Assembly: GCA_937899645.1 (NCBI GenBank)
Contig: CALCCD010000069.1
Location: forward strand, 1-32,228
Direction: 5' to 3'
Source: an uncultured cyanobacterium
GTDB lineage: Bacteria; Cyanobacteriota; Cyanobacteriia; Cyanobacteriales; Geitlerinemataceae
Length of the DNA: 32,228 nucleotides
A program made the position numbers and the translations under genes. Numbering within the stretch: position 1 is the first letter of the stretch; the number at the start of each line of letters is the position of its first letter. Under the pieces are notes generated by a model. The model had not been told where the DNA came from. It did not search any database and saw nothing but the letters and a program-made list of their open reading frames with translations. Shown here piece after piece: positions 8,446 through 16,838 of this stretch.

Positions 8446-9134
8446 CGATCGCACGCCCTCACCTCACGGCCATCTTCGCGATGAGCGCCGACGGCAAGAT
8501 CTCCGACAGCGCGCGATCGGGACGTAAATTCGGCTCGCGCCATGACTTTCGTCACCTTGAAGAATGCGTTGCTGAAGTCGATGCCGTACTCATGGGCGCT
8601 GGGACGCTGCGATCGGGCGGGACGGCGATGCGCGTCCTCTCCGACGACCTCTTCCAGCAGCGTGCCGATCGCGGCTTGCCGCCCCAGCCCGTTCAGGTCA
8701 TCGTGTCGCGATCGGGCGAACTGCCGCGATCGCTGAAGTTCTTCACGCAGCCAATCCCCCGCTGGCTCGCGACCACCGCCGCCGGAGCGCAGGCCGACGA
8801 TCCGGCCTTCGATCGCATCCTGACCCACGAAGCAGACAACGGTGGTGTCGATCTCGCCCGCGTCCTGGAGACGCTGCGGCACGAAGGCTTTGCAAAGGTC
8901 GCCGTGCTGGGCGGCGGCGCGCTGGTGGCCGACCTGTTTGCGATCAGCGCGATCGACGAGCTACACCTAACCGTTTGTCCGCTGGTGCTGGGCGGCGCGA
9001 CGGCTCCAACCCCCGTCGATGGCACGGGCTTCCTCAATCTCGAGGCGGCGCTGCCCGGCGCGGCTCCGGCGCTGGAGCTGCTAGACATGCGCGCGATCGC
9101 GGGCGAAGTCTTTCTGCACTATCGCGTCCGCTAG
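8442..9134 (+). CDS. RibD C-terminal-domain (dihydrofolate reductase-like) reductase
   Basis: This 230-residue protein matches the RibD_C/DHFR-like fold: an N-terminal strand PHLTAIFAMSADGKISD, the segment RHLEECVAEVDAVLMGAGTLRSG, a central VAVLGGGALVADLFA nucleotide-binding loop and ELHLTVCPLVLGG near the end. RibD_C proteins reduce the ribosylamino-pyrimidine intermediate of riboflavin synthesis with NADPH. This copy lacks the deaminase half, so it is a stand-alone reductase whose substrate is not certain. It starts at GTG 8442, and that GTG overlaps the TGA closing the upstream -1 frame, implying translational coupling to the STAND gene. CGATCG motifs resume here, so it resembles the host background. 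Confidence 0.85.
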   Translation: MTIARPHLTAIFAMSADGKISDSARSGRKFGSRHDFRHLEECVAEVDAVLMGAGTLRSGGTAMRVLSDDLFQQRADRGLPPQPVQVIVSRSGELPRSLKFFTQPIPRWLATTAAGAQADDPAFDRILTHEADNGGVDLARVLETLRHEGFAKVAVLGGGALVADLFAISAIDELHLTVCPLVLGGATAPTPVDGTGFLNLEAALPGAAPALELLDMRAIAGEVFLHYRVR

Positions 9135-9238
9135 CCCGAGCCCCAGAGTTACAGCACCGTTCGCGCGGGTATCCGCCCGTGACGATCGCCCGCGTTGCCC
9201 TTCATACTAAGAATTGGGTCTCGATTGAATAAGAAACT

Positions 9239-10087
9239 ATGTTGCGAAAATTTTTTATTGGCTTTCTGTGCCTGATGTTGACGTGGACGAGCGTCGCGAT
9301 CGACCTGCCCGGCACGTTCGGCAGCATCGCGATCGCCGCGACGGCAACGGTGGACAGCGGCCGCTTCCCCGTTCAGCAGGCCACCTACGATGACGGCTCG
9401 GGTGAATATTCGCTGATGCTGCTCGATACGCCCGCTGGCAAGTCGCCGATTTTCCGTACGGACGATTTGCAAATGGCGCGCACCACAGATGAGGAGCCGC
9501 TCGCCGGAAGCTACCTGAGCATCGACGACGGTCAGCCCGTACTGCACCTGACTGAGGACTTCCGCATCGAATACGTCCACGCCGTAACGGAAACCCAAGA
9601 GAATCCGCAAACCGGCCAGCCGGAGACAATTATCGTCCGCCGCGAGTCCAATTTCTGGACGCCGTTTGCAGGCGCGATCGCGGGTCAGGCGATCGGCAAT
9701 GCGCTGTTTGGGCCTCGTTACTACGTGCCGCCGATTTACAGCCGCGCGCCGATGGTGGGCTATGGCGGTGCTGGCTCGACCTACGGCCAAGCGGTTTCAG
9801 CTTATAAGCAAAAGCACAACACTGCACCGCCTGCGGTGAAGAACCGCACGAAGTTAAATACGAGCGGTAACCTGCGTCGTAACGCTCGTTCCGGTTTCGG
9901 TAGCAAGAATCGTGCCAACACGACGCGCCGCGCCAACCAAAATCGCATGAAGTCCAGCGGTTCGGGTTTTGGCAGCAACAACCTACGATCGAGCGGCAAT
10001 CGCCAGCGAATGCAGCGCCGTTCGTCGGGCTTTGGTAGCGGTGGCCGATCGCGATCGCGCAGCTTTGGCGGTCGCCGCCGTCGTTAA
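9239..10087 (+). CDS. Exported protein with basic Gly-Phe repeat tail
   Basis: This 282-residue protein starts with a hydrophobic signal (MLRKFFIGFLCLMLTW, cleavage perhaps near residues 30-37). It has a central beta-rich region and then a glycine-zipper-like hydrophobic segment (PFAGAIAGQAIGNALFG). The last 80 residues are highly basic and low-complexity, with a repeated SGFGS motif (SGFGSKN, SGFGSNN, SGFGSGG, then SFGGRRRR). I do not recognise a named family. The tail would suit binding to an acidic surface such as polysaccharide or nucleic acid, but this is inference. The gene converges with the kinase gene and ends before short palindromic repeats. Confidence 0.8.
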   Translation: MLRKFFIGFLCLMLTWTSVAIDLPGTFGSIAIAATATVDSGRFPVQQATYDDGSGEYSLMLLDTPAGKSPIFRTDDLQMARTTDEEPLAGSYLSIDDGQPVLHLTEDFRIEYVHAVTETQENPQTGQPETIIVRRESNFWTPFAGAIAGQAIGNALFGPRYYVPPIYSRAPMVGYGGAGSTYGQAVSAYKQKHNTAPPAVKNRTKLNTSGNLRRNARSGFGSKNRANTTRRANQNRMKSSGSGFGSNNLRSSGNRQRMQRRSSGFGSGGRSRSRSFGGRRRR

Positions 10088-10111
10088 TTCGCGAATCTCC
10101 AGCGATATTCT

Positions 10112-10190
10112 GAGAAACCGGGTTTTCTACGGCTCATTAATGCAAATCGCGTTTGAGTCTAAGAAGCTCGGTTTCTTGCTTATCAGACTT
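10112..10190. repeat. AGAAACC/GGTTTCT-type palindromes between convergent genes
   Basis: Two related hairpins lie here: AGAAACCGGGTTTTCT at about 10113-10128 and AAGAA-gctcggt-TTCTT at 10161-10177. The second is flanked by AGTCT (10156-10160) and AGACT (10185-10189). Such repeats are dispersed in cyanobacteria. Their place between two convergent genes suits a bidirectional transcription-stop role, which is inferred. Confidence 0.5.
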
Positions 10191-10195
10191 TCGAG

Positions 10196-12469
10196 CTAGC
10201 CCGCACCGCCTAGCTCGGTGATTTTTTCTCGGGCGTTGTTGTAGCAGTCCACCTGACCCTGATCGAGGCAGGTTTTGCCCGCCTGCTGGAGATCGTCGAT
10301 CGCGCCGACGCGGTCGTTAAGCGCCTGACGCACCAATGCCCGATTAAAATACGCCCCGGCAAAATTGGGATTTAGGCGCAGCGCCTGGGTGTGGTCTTCG
10401 ATCGCCTTTCGGTACTCGCCCAAATCGTTGTAGGCACTGCCGCGATTGCTGTAGGCGACGGCGTTGTCCGGATCGAGCTCTAGGGCTTTGGTGTAGTCGG
10501 CAATCGCCCGCTCGTGGTCTTCTTGCGCCGAGTAGGAGAGGCCGCGATTGCTGTAGGCTTTGGCCGATTCGGGGTTGAGTTCGATCGTGCGGCTACAGTC
10601 GGCGATCGCCTCAGCGTACTTCTGGGTTTGATAGTGGGCGACGCAGCGATTTGTGTAGGCCAGCGTGGCGGTGTCGTCTAGCTCGATGGCTTTGGAGCAG
10701 TCGGCGATCGCCGCTTCCAGGTCGCTGAGGTTGAGCTGTACGCGACAGCGGTTGACGTAGGCGTTAATCGCTAGCCCACGGAAGTTCGCGAACTTTTCGT
10801 CTGTTTCGTCCGGCACGAGCCCGATCGCTTTCGTGTAATCTTCGAGCGCGCCTTGGTAGTTACCCAGGCTCGAGAACGCCCGCCCGCGGCTGTAGTAAGC
10901 GTCGGGCTCCTGGGGATCGACGCGGATCGCTTGAGTGAAGTCAGAAATCGCCTTTTGCTTGTCGCCGAGAGCAGAGTGGGCGAGGCCGCGACTGATATAG
11001 GGGTAGGGGTTCTCTGCGTCGAGTAGGATTGCCTGGGTGTAGTCCTGTAGGGACGACTGGAAGTCATCGACCTCGTGAGATACCAGGCCGCGATGGTAGT
11101 AGGCGTCCGGATCGTTGGGGTTGAGCTGGAGGACGCTACTGAAGTCGGCGATCGCCTCTTGGTAGTTCCCAGCGTCGGTTTGGACGAGGCCGCGATTGAA
11201 GTAGGCGTTGCTGTCGTTGGGGTCGCGCTCGATTGCCTGACTGTAGTCGGCCACCGCCAGCTCGTAGTTGCCCATGTCGTAGTGGACGTTGGCGCGGTGG
11301 TAGTAAGCGCTGGCGTCGTCGGGGGCGATCGAGATGGCGCGATCGAAGTCCGAGAGCGCACCGGGCTCGTCGCCGTTTTCGATTTTTTCTAGGCCCTGCT
11401 GGTTGTAGACGCGGGCGCGACTCTCGCTCGGTCGCTGCCAGAACCACAGCACGCCCACCGACGCAAACAGCACCAGCATGGCGAATCCGGCGGCGCGGGG
11501 GAGTTTGGCTCGCGTGCGATCGAGGCGATCTTTCAGGCCCTCCCAGGGAGCGTTCGGCGCGGCCTCCGCCACGGCCACGGCACTCCCGGCAGCTTCATCG
11601 TTCTCCGCGGCGTGATGCTCGACGAGGCTGTCGGCACAGTCGTAGCGATCGACGATCGCGACGAGTTCTTCAAGAACGTCGCGCGCGCTCTGATAGCGCT
11701 GGCCGGTCGAGTAGGCGACCATTTTATCGACGATATCGGCGAACTCTTTGGAGATATCGGGAGCGCGATCGTGCCACTGCATCCGGCCATTGCGATCCTG
11801 GAGCTTTGGCAAATTATTGGCGGCAACGCCCGTCAGCGCCTGAACGGCGATCGCGCCGAGGGCGTAAATATCGCTGTTGAACTGGGGGTTGCCCTGAAAC
11901 TGCTCGACCGGCATATAAACCGGCGTCCCGGCGGCGATCGTGCGGCTGTGATTTTCTCCGGCAATCTGCTGGCTGAGCTCTTTAACCGAACCGAAGTCGA
12001 TTAGGGCGATCTCGTCGTCTTCCACGCGACGGATCAGATTGTCGGGCTTGAGATCGCGGTGGATAACGCCTTCGCCGTGGATAAATTCGAGGATCTCCAG
12101 AACGCGATAGACAATCGCCACGACTTCGTCTTCTAGCAGCGGGCGACCGGGCAGGATTTCTTCCGCGAGGGGCTGGCCGTCGATGTACTCCTTAACGAGG
12201 TAAAGCTGGTGTTTCTCCTCGAAATAGGCCAGCAACCGGGGGATGCGATCGTGGTTGCCCAGCTTCTCGAGGGTTTCGGCCTCCTGCTTGAACAGGCGCT
12301 CGGCGTTTTGGCTGTCGTCGATATCTTCGCGTGCCTGAACGAGCTGCTTGACGACGCACTTGGGCATGCCCGGGCGTCGCAGGTCAGCAGCAAGATACGT
12401 CTGGCCGAACGACCCGGAACCGAGCACCTTTATGATTCGATAGCGTCCATCGAGCAGTTGACCAATCAC
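10196..12469 (-). CDS. Membrane-bound Ser/Thr protein kinase with TPR repeats
   Basis: This 757-residue Hanks-type kinase spans residues about 10-275: the glycine loop GSGSFG at 17-22, catalytic Lys41 in CVVKQL, the HRDLKPDN loop with Asp139, the DFG motif at 158-160, and APE-like activation-segment features around GTPVYMPVEQF. One transmembrane helix (AAGFAMLVLFASVGVLWFW, about 326-344) separates the cytosolic kinase from roughly ten TPRs (from about 353 to 735), which should face the periplasm or lumen. All catalytic residues seem present, so it is probably active. The product is a sensor kinase phosphorylating Ser/Thr proteins in response to a TPR-bound signal. It starts with GTG at 12467-12469, 28 bp after the DUF2062 gene, so the two are likely co-transcribed. 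Confidence 0.95.
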   Translation of the reverse strand: MIGQLLDGRYRIIKVLGSGSFGQTYLAADLRRPGMPKCVVKQLVQAREDIDDSQNAERLFKQEAETLEKLGNHDRIPRLLAYFEEKHQLYLVKEYIDGQPLAEEILPGRPLLEDEVVAIVYRVLEILEFIHGEGVIHRDLKPDNLIRRVEDDEIALIDFGSVKELSQQIAGENHSRTIAAGTPVYMPVEQFQGNPQFNSDIYALGAIAVQALTGVAANNLPKLQDRNGRMQWHDRAPDISKEFADIVDKMVAYSTGQRYQSARDVLEELVAIVDRYDCADSLVEHHAAENDEAAGSAVAVAEAAPNAPWEGLKDRLDRTRAKLPRAAGFAMLVLFASVGVLWFWQRPSESRARVYNQQGLEKIENGDEPGALSDFDRAISIAPDDASAYYHRANVHYDMGNYELAVADYSQAIERDPNDSNAYFNRGLVQTDAGNYQEAIADFSSVLQLNPNDPDAYYHRGLVSHEVDDFQSSLQDYTQAILLDAENPYPYISRGLAHSALGDKQKAISDFTQAIRVDPQEPDAYYSRGRAFSSLGNYQGALEDYTKAIGLVPDETDEKFANFRGLAINAYVNRCRVQLNLSDLEAAIADCSKAIELDDTATLAYTNRCVAHYQTQKYAEAIADCSRTIELNPESAKAYSNRGLSYSAQEDHERAIADYTKALELDPDNAVAYSNRGSAYNDLGEYRKAIEDHTQALRLNPNFAGAYFNRALVRQALNDRVGAIDDLQQAGKTCLDQGQVDCYNNAREKITELGGAG

Positions 12470-12497
12470 GAGTATTTCGACCCTAGCCTTTCCTTCG

Positions 12498-13085
12498 TTA
12501 CTGATTATATTCCACTATTTTTGACGGTTTCCCGGAGGAGACAGGCGAGCCGATCGCACCAATTTTGTGGCGGCGCAGGCTGCGCCGGACTCTGGCATGG
12601 CGCTTGAGGCGAGCCCGACGACGCAGCAGCAACAGCACGATCGCGTACACTGCCAAGCCGACGATCGCGCCAGTCGTCAGCGACCCGAGCCCGAGCGGCA
12701 CCGACAGGTCGCGCATACTGGCGAGCATATCCTCGACGGAGTCCCAGCGGATGCGATCGTCCGGCGCAGTGACGTTGGGCAGCAGCCACAGACCGACGTT
12801 ATAGTTCAGCCAAAAAATCGGCAGGTAGGTCAGCGGGTTGCTCAGCCAGGTGGCGAGGGCCGCGCAAAGCTTGTTGCCGCGAAACAGTACGGCCAGCATC
12901 ACGCCGATCGCGGTCTGACAGCCGAACAAGGGCAAACAGCCCGCAAACGCGCCGACCCCGAGGCCGCGCGCGATCGATTGGGGCGTATCGCGCATCCGCT
13001 GGACGCGGCGCACGGAGTAGCGCACCCAGCGCCGACTATTGCGGAACATCGAGGCGGAGCGGCGAGGTTTCGCGCGGGAATTCAT
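12498..13085 (-). CDS. DUF2062 membrane protein
   Basis: This protein of about 195 residues belongs to the DUF2062 family: GLGVGAFAGCLPLFGCQTAIGVMLA, then RGNKLCAALATWLSNPLTYLPIFWLNYNVG, and a last hydrophobic segment GAIVGLAVYAIVLLLLRRRAR. It has about three membrane segments and basic ends. Its biochemical role is unknown, and in several bacteria the family occurs near lipid or glycan genes. The start is uncertain: GTG 13118 and ATG 13049 are also in frame. ATG 13085 is chosen as a compromise because it keeps the basic amphipathic N-terminus. It lies just upstream of the kinase gene on the same strand. Confidence 0.8.
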   Translation of the reverse strand: MNSRAKPRRSASMFRNSRRWVRYSVRRVQRMRDTPQSIARGLGVGAFAGCLPLFGCQTAIGVMLAVLFRGNKLCAALATWLSNPLTYLPIFWLNYNVGLWLLPNVTAPDDRIRWDSVEDMLASMRDLSVPLGLGSLTTGAIVGLAVYAIVLLLLRRRARLKRHARVRRSLRRHKIGAIGSPVSSGKPSKIVEYNQ

Positions 13086-13529
13086 ACAGTAGAGAAAGTT
13101 GGCGGTTCGTAAAGGCACGCGTGACGGGTCGCGGGGAAAGTGCGCTTTTACTGCGGGCGGTAAAGCGCGACAACAGTCCCGCTTCCCATGATGACACTCT
13201 CGCCCGAGTCAAGGCGAGTCGAGAATCTACTGAAGCTTGGGGAATTCGGGTGCGGGTTGGGGCAGAAGGTCGAGGCGATCGCTCGGATCGTCACACAAAC
13301 GATCGCCGTTTGAACCCTACATTTCCGAGCAAATCTACCGGCAAATCTCGGGACGCACTCCTACAAATTTTCGGGCTGATTCTTGCGCGAATCGAGCCGA
13401 GAAGTGCAACAAAGCGTTACTAAAGTTCGTCGGCCTTGTCGGTCTGACCGTATCTCCAGAGGTCGAATTGTTCAGCCATCTCCAAAATTGAGGATACGGA
13501 GGGCAATCAAGGCCAGCAGCAATACCGAG
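13086..13529. other. Intergenic stretch, no feature recognised
   Basis: About 440 bp lies between the end of the Fur-like gene and the start of the DUF2062 gene, both on the minus strand. Open frames here lack family resemblance and plausible starts. It should hold the DUF2062/kinase promoter, but no convincing -10/-35 pair or terminator hairpin was identified. Confidence 0.4.
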
Positions 13530-14087
13530 CTACGGCATCTGAGGGCCAACTCCGAGAGCGGCATCGACCGAGGCCGATCGCACCTCGAGCGAATGGTGAA
13601 TATCGCGAGCTGGATGGTGCTGGCCAGCGGGCGGGTTAGAGCGCGGGCTGAGGTTTCTGTGGCGACCGAAAAAGTCGATGCGGTAGCTGGCGATCGTAAC
13701 GCCCGTTTGCGCCTCGATACGGGCGAGCAGCTCGGGCGGTAGCTCGACGTAAACATCGACGATTTCGTCCGTATCGAGGCAGTTGACGTGACTGTGGGGC
13801 GCGTTGACGTGGCCGTAAAGGCGGGCCTCGGCGCGATCGAGACATTCGATAATGCCGTTTTTCGAGAGCGCCTCGAGGTTTTGATACACCGACGTATAGC
13901 CGATGTGACGACCGGCCCGCTCGAGTCGCGCGTAGATTTCGCGGGCGCACAGGTGCTCGGACGTGCTCCACAGCAGCTCGAGCACGTCCATTCGCTGGCG
14001 ACTGACCCGCATCCCGAGGTTTTTGCAGCGTTCGATCGCCTCATCGTAGGAGCGGATCGGCGAAAAAAAAGGAGCCTCGTGGTTCAT
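13530..14087 (-). CDS. Fur-family transcriptional regulator (PerR-like)
   Basis: This 185-residue protein has the Fur winged-helix N-domain (RVSRQRMDVLELLW, EIYARLERAGRHIGYTSVYQNLEALSKNGII, about residues 27-82). The short dimerisation domain contains the metal-site stretch PHSHVNC and the strand-helix unit VDVYVELPPELLARIEAQTG. Fur proteins repress iron or peroxide-response genes using Fe/Mn as cofactor. This copy lacks any CxxC pair: the expected structural zinc cysteines are absent and NC-LDTDEIVD replaces the usual C-x-x-C-G. The last 40 residues after FFGRHRN look unlike the family and rich in H/P/S, so they may be a non-conserved extension. The target genes are not identifiable from the context. 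Confidence 0.85.
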   Translation of the reverse strand: MNHEAPFFSPIRSYDEAIERCKNLGMRVSRQRMDVLELLWSTSEHLCAREIYARLERAGRHIGYTSVYQNLEALSKNGIIECLDRAEARLYGHVNAPHSHVNCLDTDEIVDVYVELPPELLARIEAQTGVTIASYRIDFFGRHRNLSPRSNPPAGQHHPARDIHHSLEVRSASVDAALGVGPQMP

Positions 14088-14456
14088 CTCGATAGCGCAG
14101 ATAAGTGCAAAGCGCGCTCGTTTAGTGGTGCGAGCGAGCGGTGAGGGCCAGACGACTGCCGGTTTGCGGCAGAATATCGGTGATTTGGGCGACTTTTAGG
14201 TGGATTTTGCGTCGTGGCGTGCAGCCCTGCCGTATTTTATCCCAGGCTTTTTGCGCTGTGGGTGGTTGGCGGAATAGTCGTTTTATTTCTCAATGTCGAT
14301 CGCAGTGCGGCACTCGCGTGGGGCGGTCGCGCTCGAGGAAACCGAATCGATACAATTATGAAACTGACGAGCGAAGCCGCCCGCCGAAATTAGTTTTTCA
14401 GTTTTTCTTTTGCGCCGACCGCGATCGACGGTCGTCCTGCTCTCAAGGTTCTCAAG
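14088..14456. other. Divergent intergenic region (fur-like gene / P450)
   Basis: About 370 bp separates the divergent Fur-like and cytochrome P450 genes. Both promoters should be here, and the Fur-like product could act on its own promoter or on the P450, which is inference from position. No clear Fur box, hairpin or gene was recognised. Confidence 0.35.
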
Positions 14457-15830
14457 ATGAAAACTCTGCCGCGCTCGCAAACGCCCGCTTTCGTTCAAAT
14501 CCTGAACTGGATCGCCGACCCGGTTGGATTTCTCGATCGCCACGCACGCGAATACGGCCCGACCTTTCAAGTGCAGCTCTCCGGTCTGGGCGAAATCGTG
14601 ATGACCGCCGAGCCGCCGCTGCTGCGCGAAATGCTGACCCAAGACGAGGGCGGACGCTACGAAGCCCCCGGCGAAGTGAACGGCATCCTCGCGCCGATCC
14701 TGGGCGAGCGATCGACCATTTTGCTCGGCGGAGCCAAGCACCGCCGCCACCGCAAGCTGATTATGCCTGCCTTCCACGGCGAGCGGGTGCGAGCCTACAG
14801 CGAGACGATCGTGGCGGCGACGCAGCGGGCTTTCGATCGCGTCGCCGACGGACAGGTCTTCGTCGTGCGGGAGGCGATGCAGGAAATCACAATGGACGTG
14901 ATTCTGACGGCGGTGTTCGGGCTCAGCCAGGGCGCTCGCTACGATCGCATCAAAAGCCTAGTAACGGCGATGCTCGATATGCTGGCCTCACCGCTGGCTT
15001 CGAGTCTGATTTTCTTCCCGGCCCTGCAGCAGGACTGGGGCTCCTGGAGTCCCTGGGGTCGCTTTTTGCAGCGACGGCGAGAGTTGGACGCGCTGCTGTT
15101 TGCCGAAATCGCCGAGCGCCGCGCCAACCCCGACCCGACCCGCAGCGACGTGCTGAATATGCTGCTGGAGATGCGCGACGAAAACGGCGCGGCGCTCACC
15201 GACGAAGAGCTGCGCGACGAGCTAATGACGATCGTCTTTGCCGGTCACGAGACCACCGCGACGGCGCTGGCCTGGGCGGTGTACTGGGTGCATCGCGATC
15301 GCGAGGTGCTGGGCCGCCTCACCGACGAGCTGGTCGCTGCCGACCTGGACGGCGACCCCGTGGGGACGTTTCGGCTGCCATACCTGACGGCGGTGTGCAA
15401 CGAGACGCTGCGGCTGTACCCGGTGGCGATGCTGACCTTTCCGCGCTGGCCGATCGGGCCGGTGGATTTCGGCGGCTACGCGCTCCCTGCGGGGACGCTA
15501 ATTATGGGAAACATCTATCTCCTGCACCAAGATCCGGAGCTATACCCCGACCCGAAGACCTTCCGGCCCGAGCGCTTCTTGGAGCGCAAGTATTCCCAGT
15601 TTGAATTTATGCCCTTTGGGGCGGGCAGTCGGCGCTGCGTCGGGATGGCGCTGGCCCAGTTCGAGCTAAAGCTAGTGTTGGCAGCTCTACTCAAAAGCCG
15701 GGCGCTGGAACTGACCGGCCCCGAAGTCGTACCCCAGCGGCGCGGCGTCACGCTCGGCCCGAAAGGCGGCGTGCAGGCGATCGTCACGAAGCGTTGCTCG
15801 GCAGCCGTCGAGGTGGCGGTGACGGCGTAA
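14457..15830 (+). CDS. Cytochrome P450 (CYP110-like)
   Basis: This full-length 457-residue P450 has no N-terminal membrane anchor. The I-helix oxygen-binding motif FAGHETT lies at residues 261-267, the K-helix E-x-x-R is at Glu316/Arg319 (NETLRLYP), PERF follows, and the heme-binding loop FGAGSRRC has the axial cysteine at Cys394. All catalytic hallmarks are intact. The N-terminal region with LLGGAKHRRHRKLIMPAF is typical of the cyanobacterial CYP110 group, whose members hydroxylate fatty acids or terpenes. The actual substrate is unknown. Redox partners are not nearby. It starts at ATG 14457 and stands alone on the plus strand. Confidence 0.95.
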   Translation: MKTLPRSQTPAFVQILNWIADPVGFLDRHAREYGPTFQVQLSGLGEIVMTAEPPLLREMLTQDEGGRYEAPGEVNGILAPILGERSTILLGGAKHRRHRKLIMPAFHGERVRAYSETIVAATQRAFDRVADGQVFVVREAMQEITMDVILTAVFGLSQGARYDRIKSLVTAMLDMLASPLASSLIFFPALQQDWGSWSPWGRFLQRRRELDALLFAEIAERRANPDPTRSDVLNMLLEMRDENGAALTDEELRDELMTIVFAGHETTATALAWAVYWVHRDREVLGRLTDELVAADLDGDPVGTFRLPYLTAVCNETLRLYPVAMLTFPRWPIGPVDFGGYALPAGTLIMGNIYLLHQDPELYPDPKTFRPERFLERKYSQFEFMPFGAGSRRCVGMALAQFELKLVLAALLKSRALELTGPEVVPQRRGVTLGPKGGVQAIVTKRCSAAVEVAVTA

Positions 15831-16024
15831 TGGTCGCGGTGGGGTGAGATTGGCGATCGCCACATTCGTCAAGCGCCACGATGGCCACTCAAATTGCGAC
15901 CGAAATTTGAAGATTTCTTGGCAAAGTTTTGCACCGAGATTTCAGAACGTGACGAGCGAGAAAGCCTCAGCTTGGCGTGCGTTATAGTAAACGTCAACAG
16001 AGGATTTAAAGTACGTCAAAAGTC

Positions 16025-16627
16025 ATGAGCGATCGCAATCCTTACGAACGGTTGGGCGTCTCGGAAGATTCGTCGTTCGAAGAAATTCAGCAGGCGCGCC
16101 AACGTCAAATCGAGCGCAGCAGCGAAGACGGAACGCCCGTCGAACAGATCGAAATGGCCTACGATGCCGTTTTGATGGATCGCCTACGCATGCGCCAACA
16201 GGGCAAGATCAAAGTGCCGGAGGGGATTCGCTTCCCGGAACGCAAAGCGCCTGCCCCGGCTCCCGCATCGTCGCCGTCGCTGGACGAACGCACGCCCGGT
16301 TGGATTCGCGACTCGATCGACCGTCCCGAACGCAACGATATTTTGATCCCGGCGGGAGTCTTTTTAGCGCTGAGCGTCCTGAGTGCCTTTGGCGCGCAGT
16401 ACGCACCGATCGCGCTGGCCTTCGGTGCCGGTGCGAGCCTATATCTGCTCAACCGCAAGGATGGGCGCTTCGGGCGGGCGGCGCTGCTGACCCTGGTGAG
16501 CGTAACGTTCGGCATTATTATCGGTTCGCTGCTCGCTCCGCTGTTGGGTACACCGCTCGCGCCGGAGATCGTCGCCTCCTGGCTGGCATTCTTCGTGCTG
16601 TGGCTGACCACGAGTTTTCTGCGCTAA
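16025..16627 (+). CDS. CPP1-like (DUF3353) J-like membrane protein
   Basis: This 200-residue protein has an N-terminal J-domain-like helix set (NPYERLGVSEDSSFEEIQQARQRQI, EQIEMAYDAVLMDRLRMRQQGKI), but the HPD tripeptide of true DnaJ proteins is missing. A Pro/Ala linker leads to three or four membrane helices from about residue 110 (ILIPAGVFLALSVLSAFG, PIALAFGAGASLYLL, ALLTLVSVTFGIIIGSLLAPLLG, IVASWLAFFVLWLTTSFL). This architecture matches CPP1, the chaperone-like protein of protochlorophyllide oxidoreductase in plastids and cyanobacteria, which stabilises POR at the membrane. The role here is inferred from family. It starts at ATG 16025. Confidence 0.85.
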   Translation: MSDRNPYERLGVSEDSSFEEIQQARQRQIERSSEDGTPVEQIEMAYDAVLMDRLRMRQQGKIKVPEGIRFPERKAPAPAPASSPSLDERTPGWIRDSIDRPERNDILIPAGVFLALSVLSAFGAQYAPIALAFGAGASLYLLNRKDGRFGRAALLTLVSVTFGIIIGSLLAPLLGTPLAPEIVASWLAFFVLWLTTSFLR

Positions 16628-16838
16628 CCAGCACCTGCCGCCGGGGGCGGGTCGCCTTCTCGGGATTGCCGCGATCGACCGCAGGCAACGGCCACAACGG
16701 CGAGCCGCGACCGGAATATACCTCTAGCCCGATCCAGCAGTAGCCGAATCGGGATTTTTCAGCGGCTGTCCGATCTACGAGCGCTCGGTTTGCAATGCTG
16801 CGATCGAGACTGTAACTCAAGTCCGCATCGCCCGCGCC

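Noticed and set aside
10400-11350. Periodic DNA similarity of about 100 bp resembling a CRISPR or satellite array
   Set aside because: It encodes successive TPRs of the kinase protein, so the period is the 34-residue protein repeat.
14141-15604. Long plus-strand open frame of 487 codons overlapping the P450
   Set aside because: It is in another frame over the intact P450, is arginine-rich and lacks any domain, so it is a GC-driven shadow.
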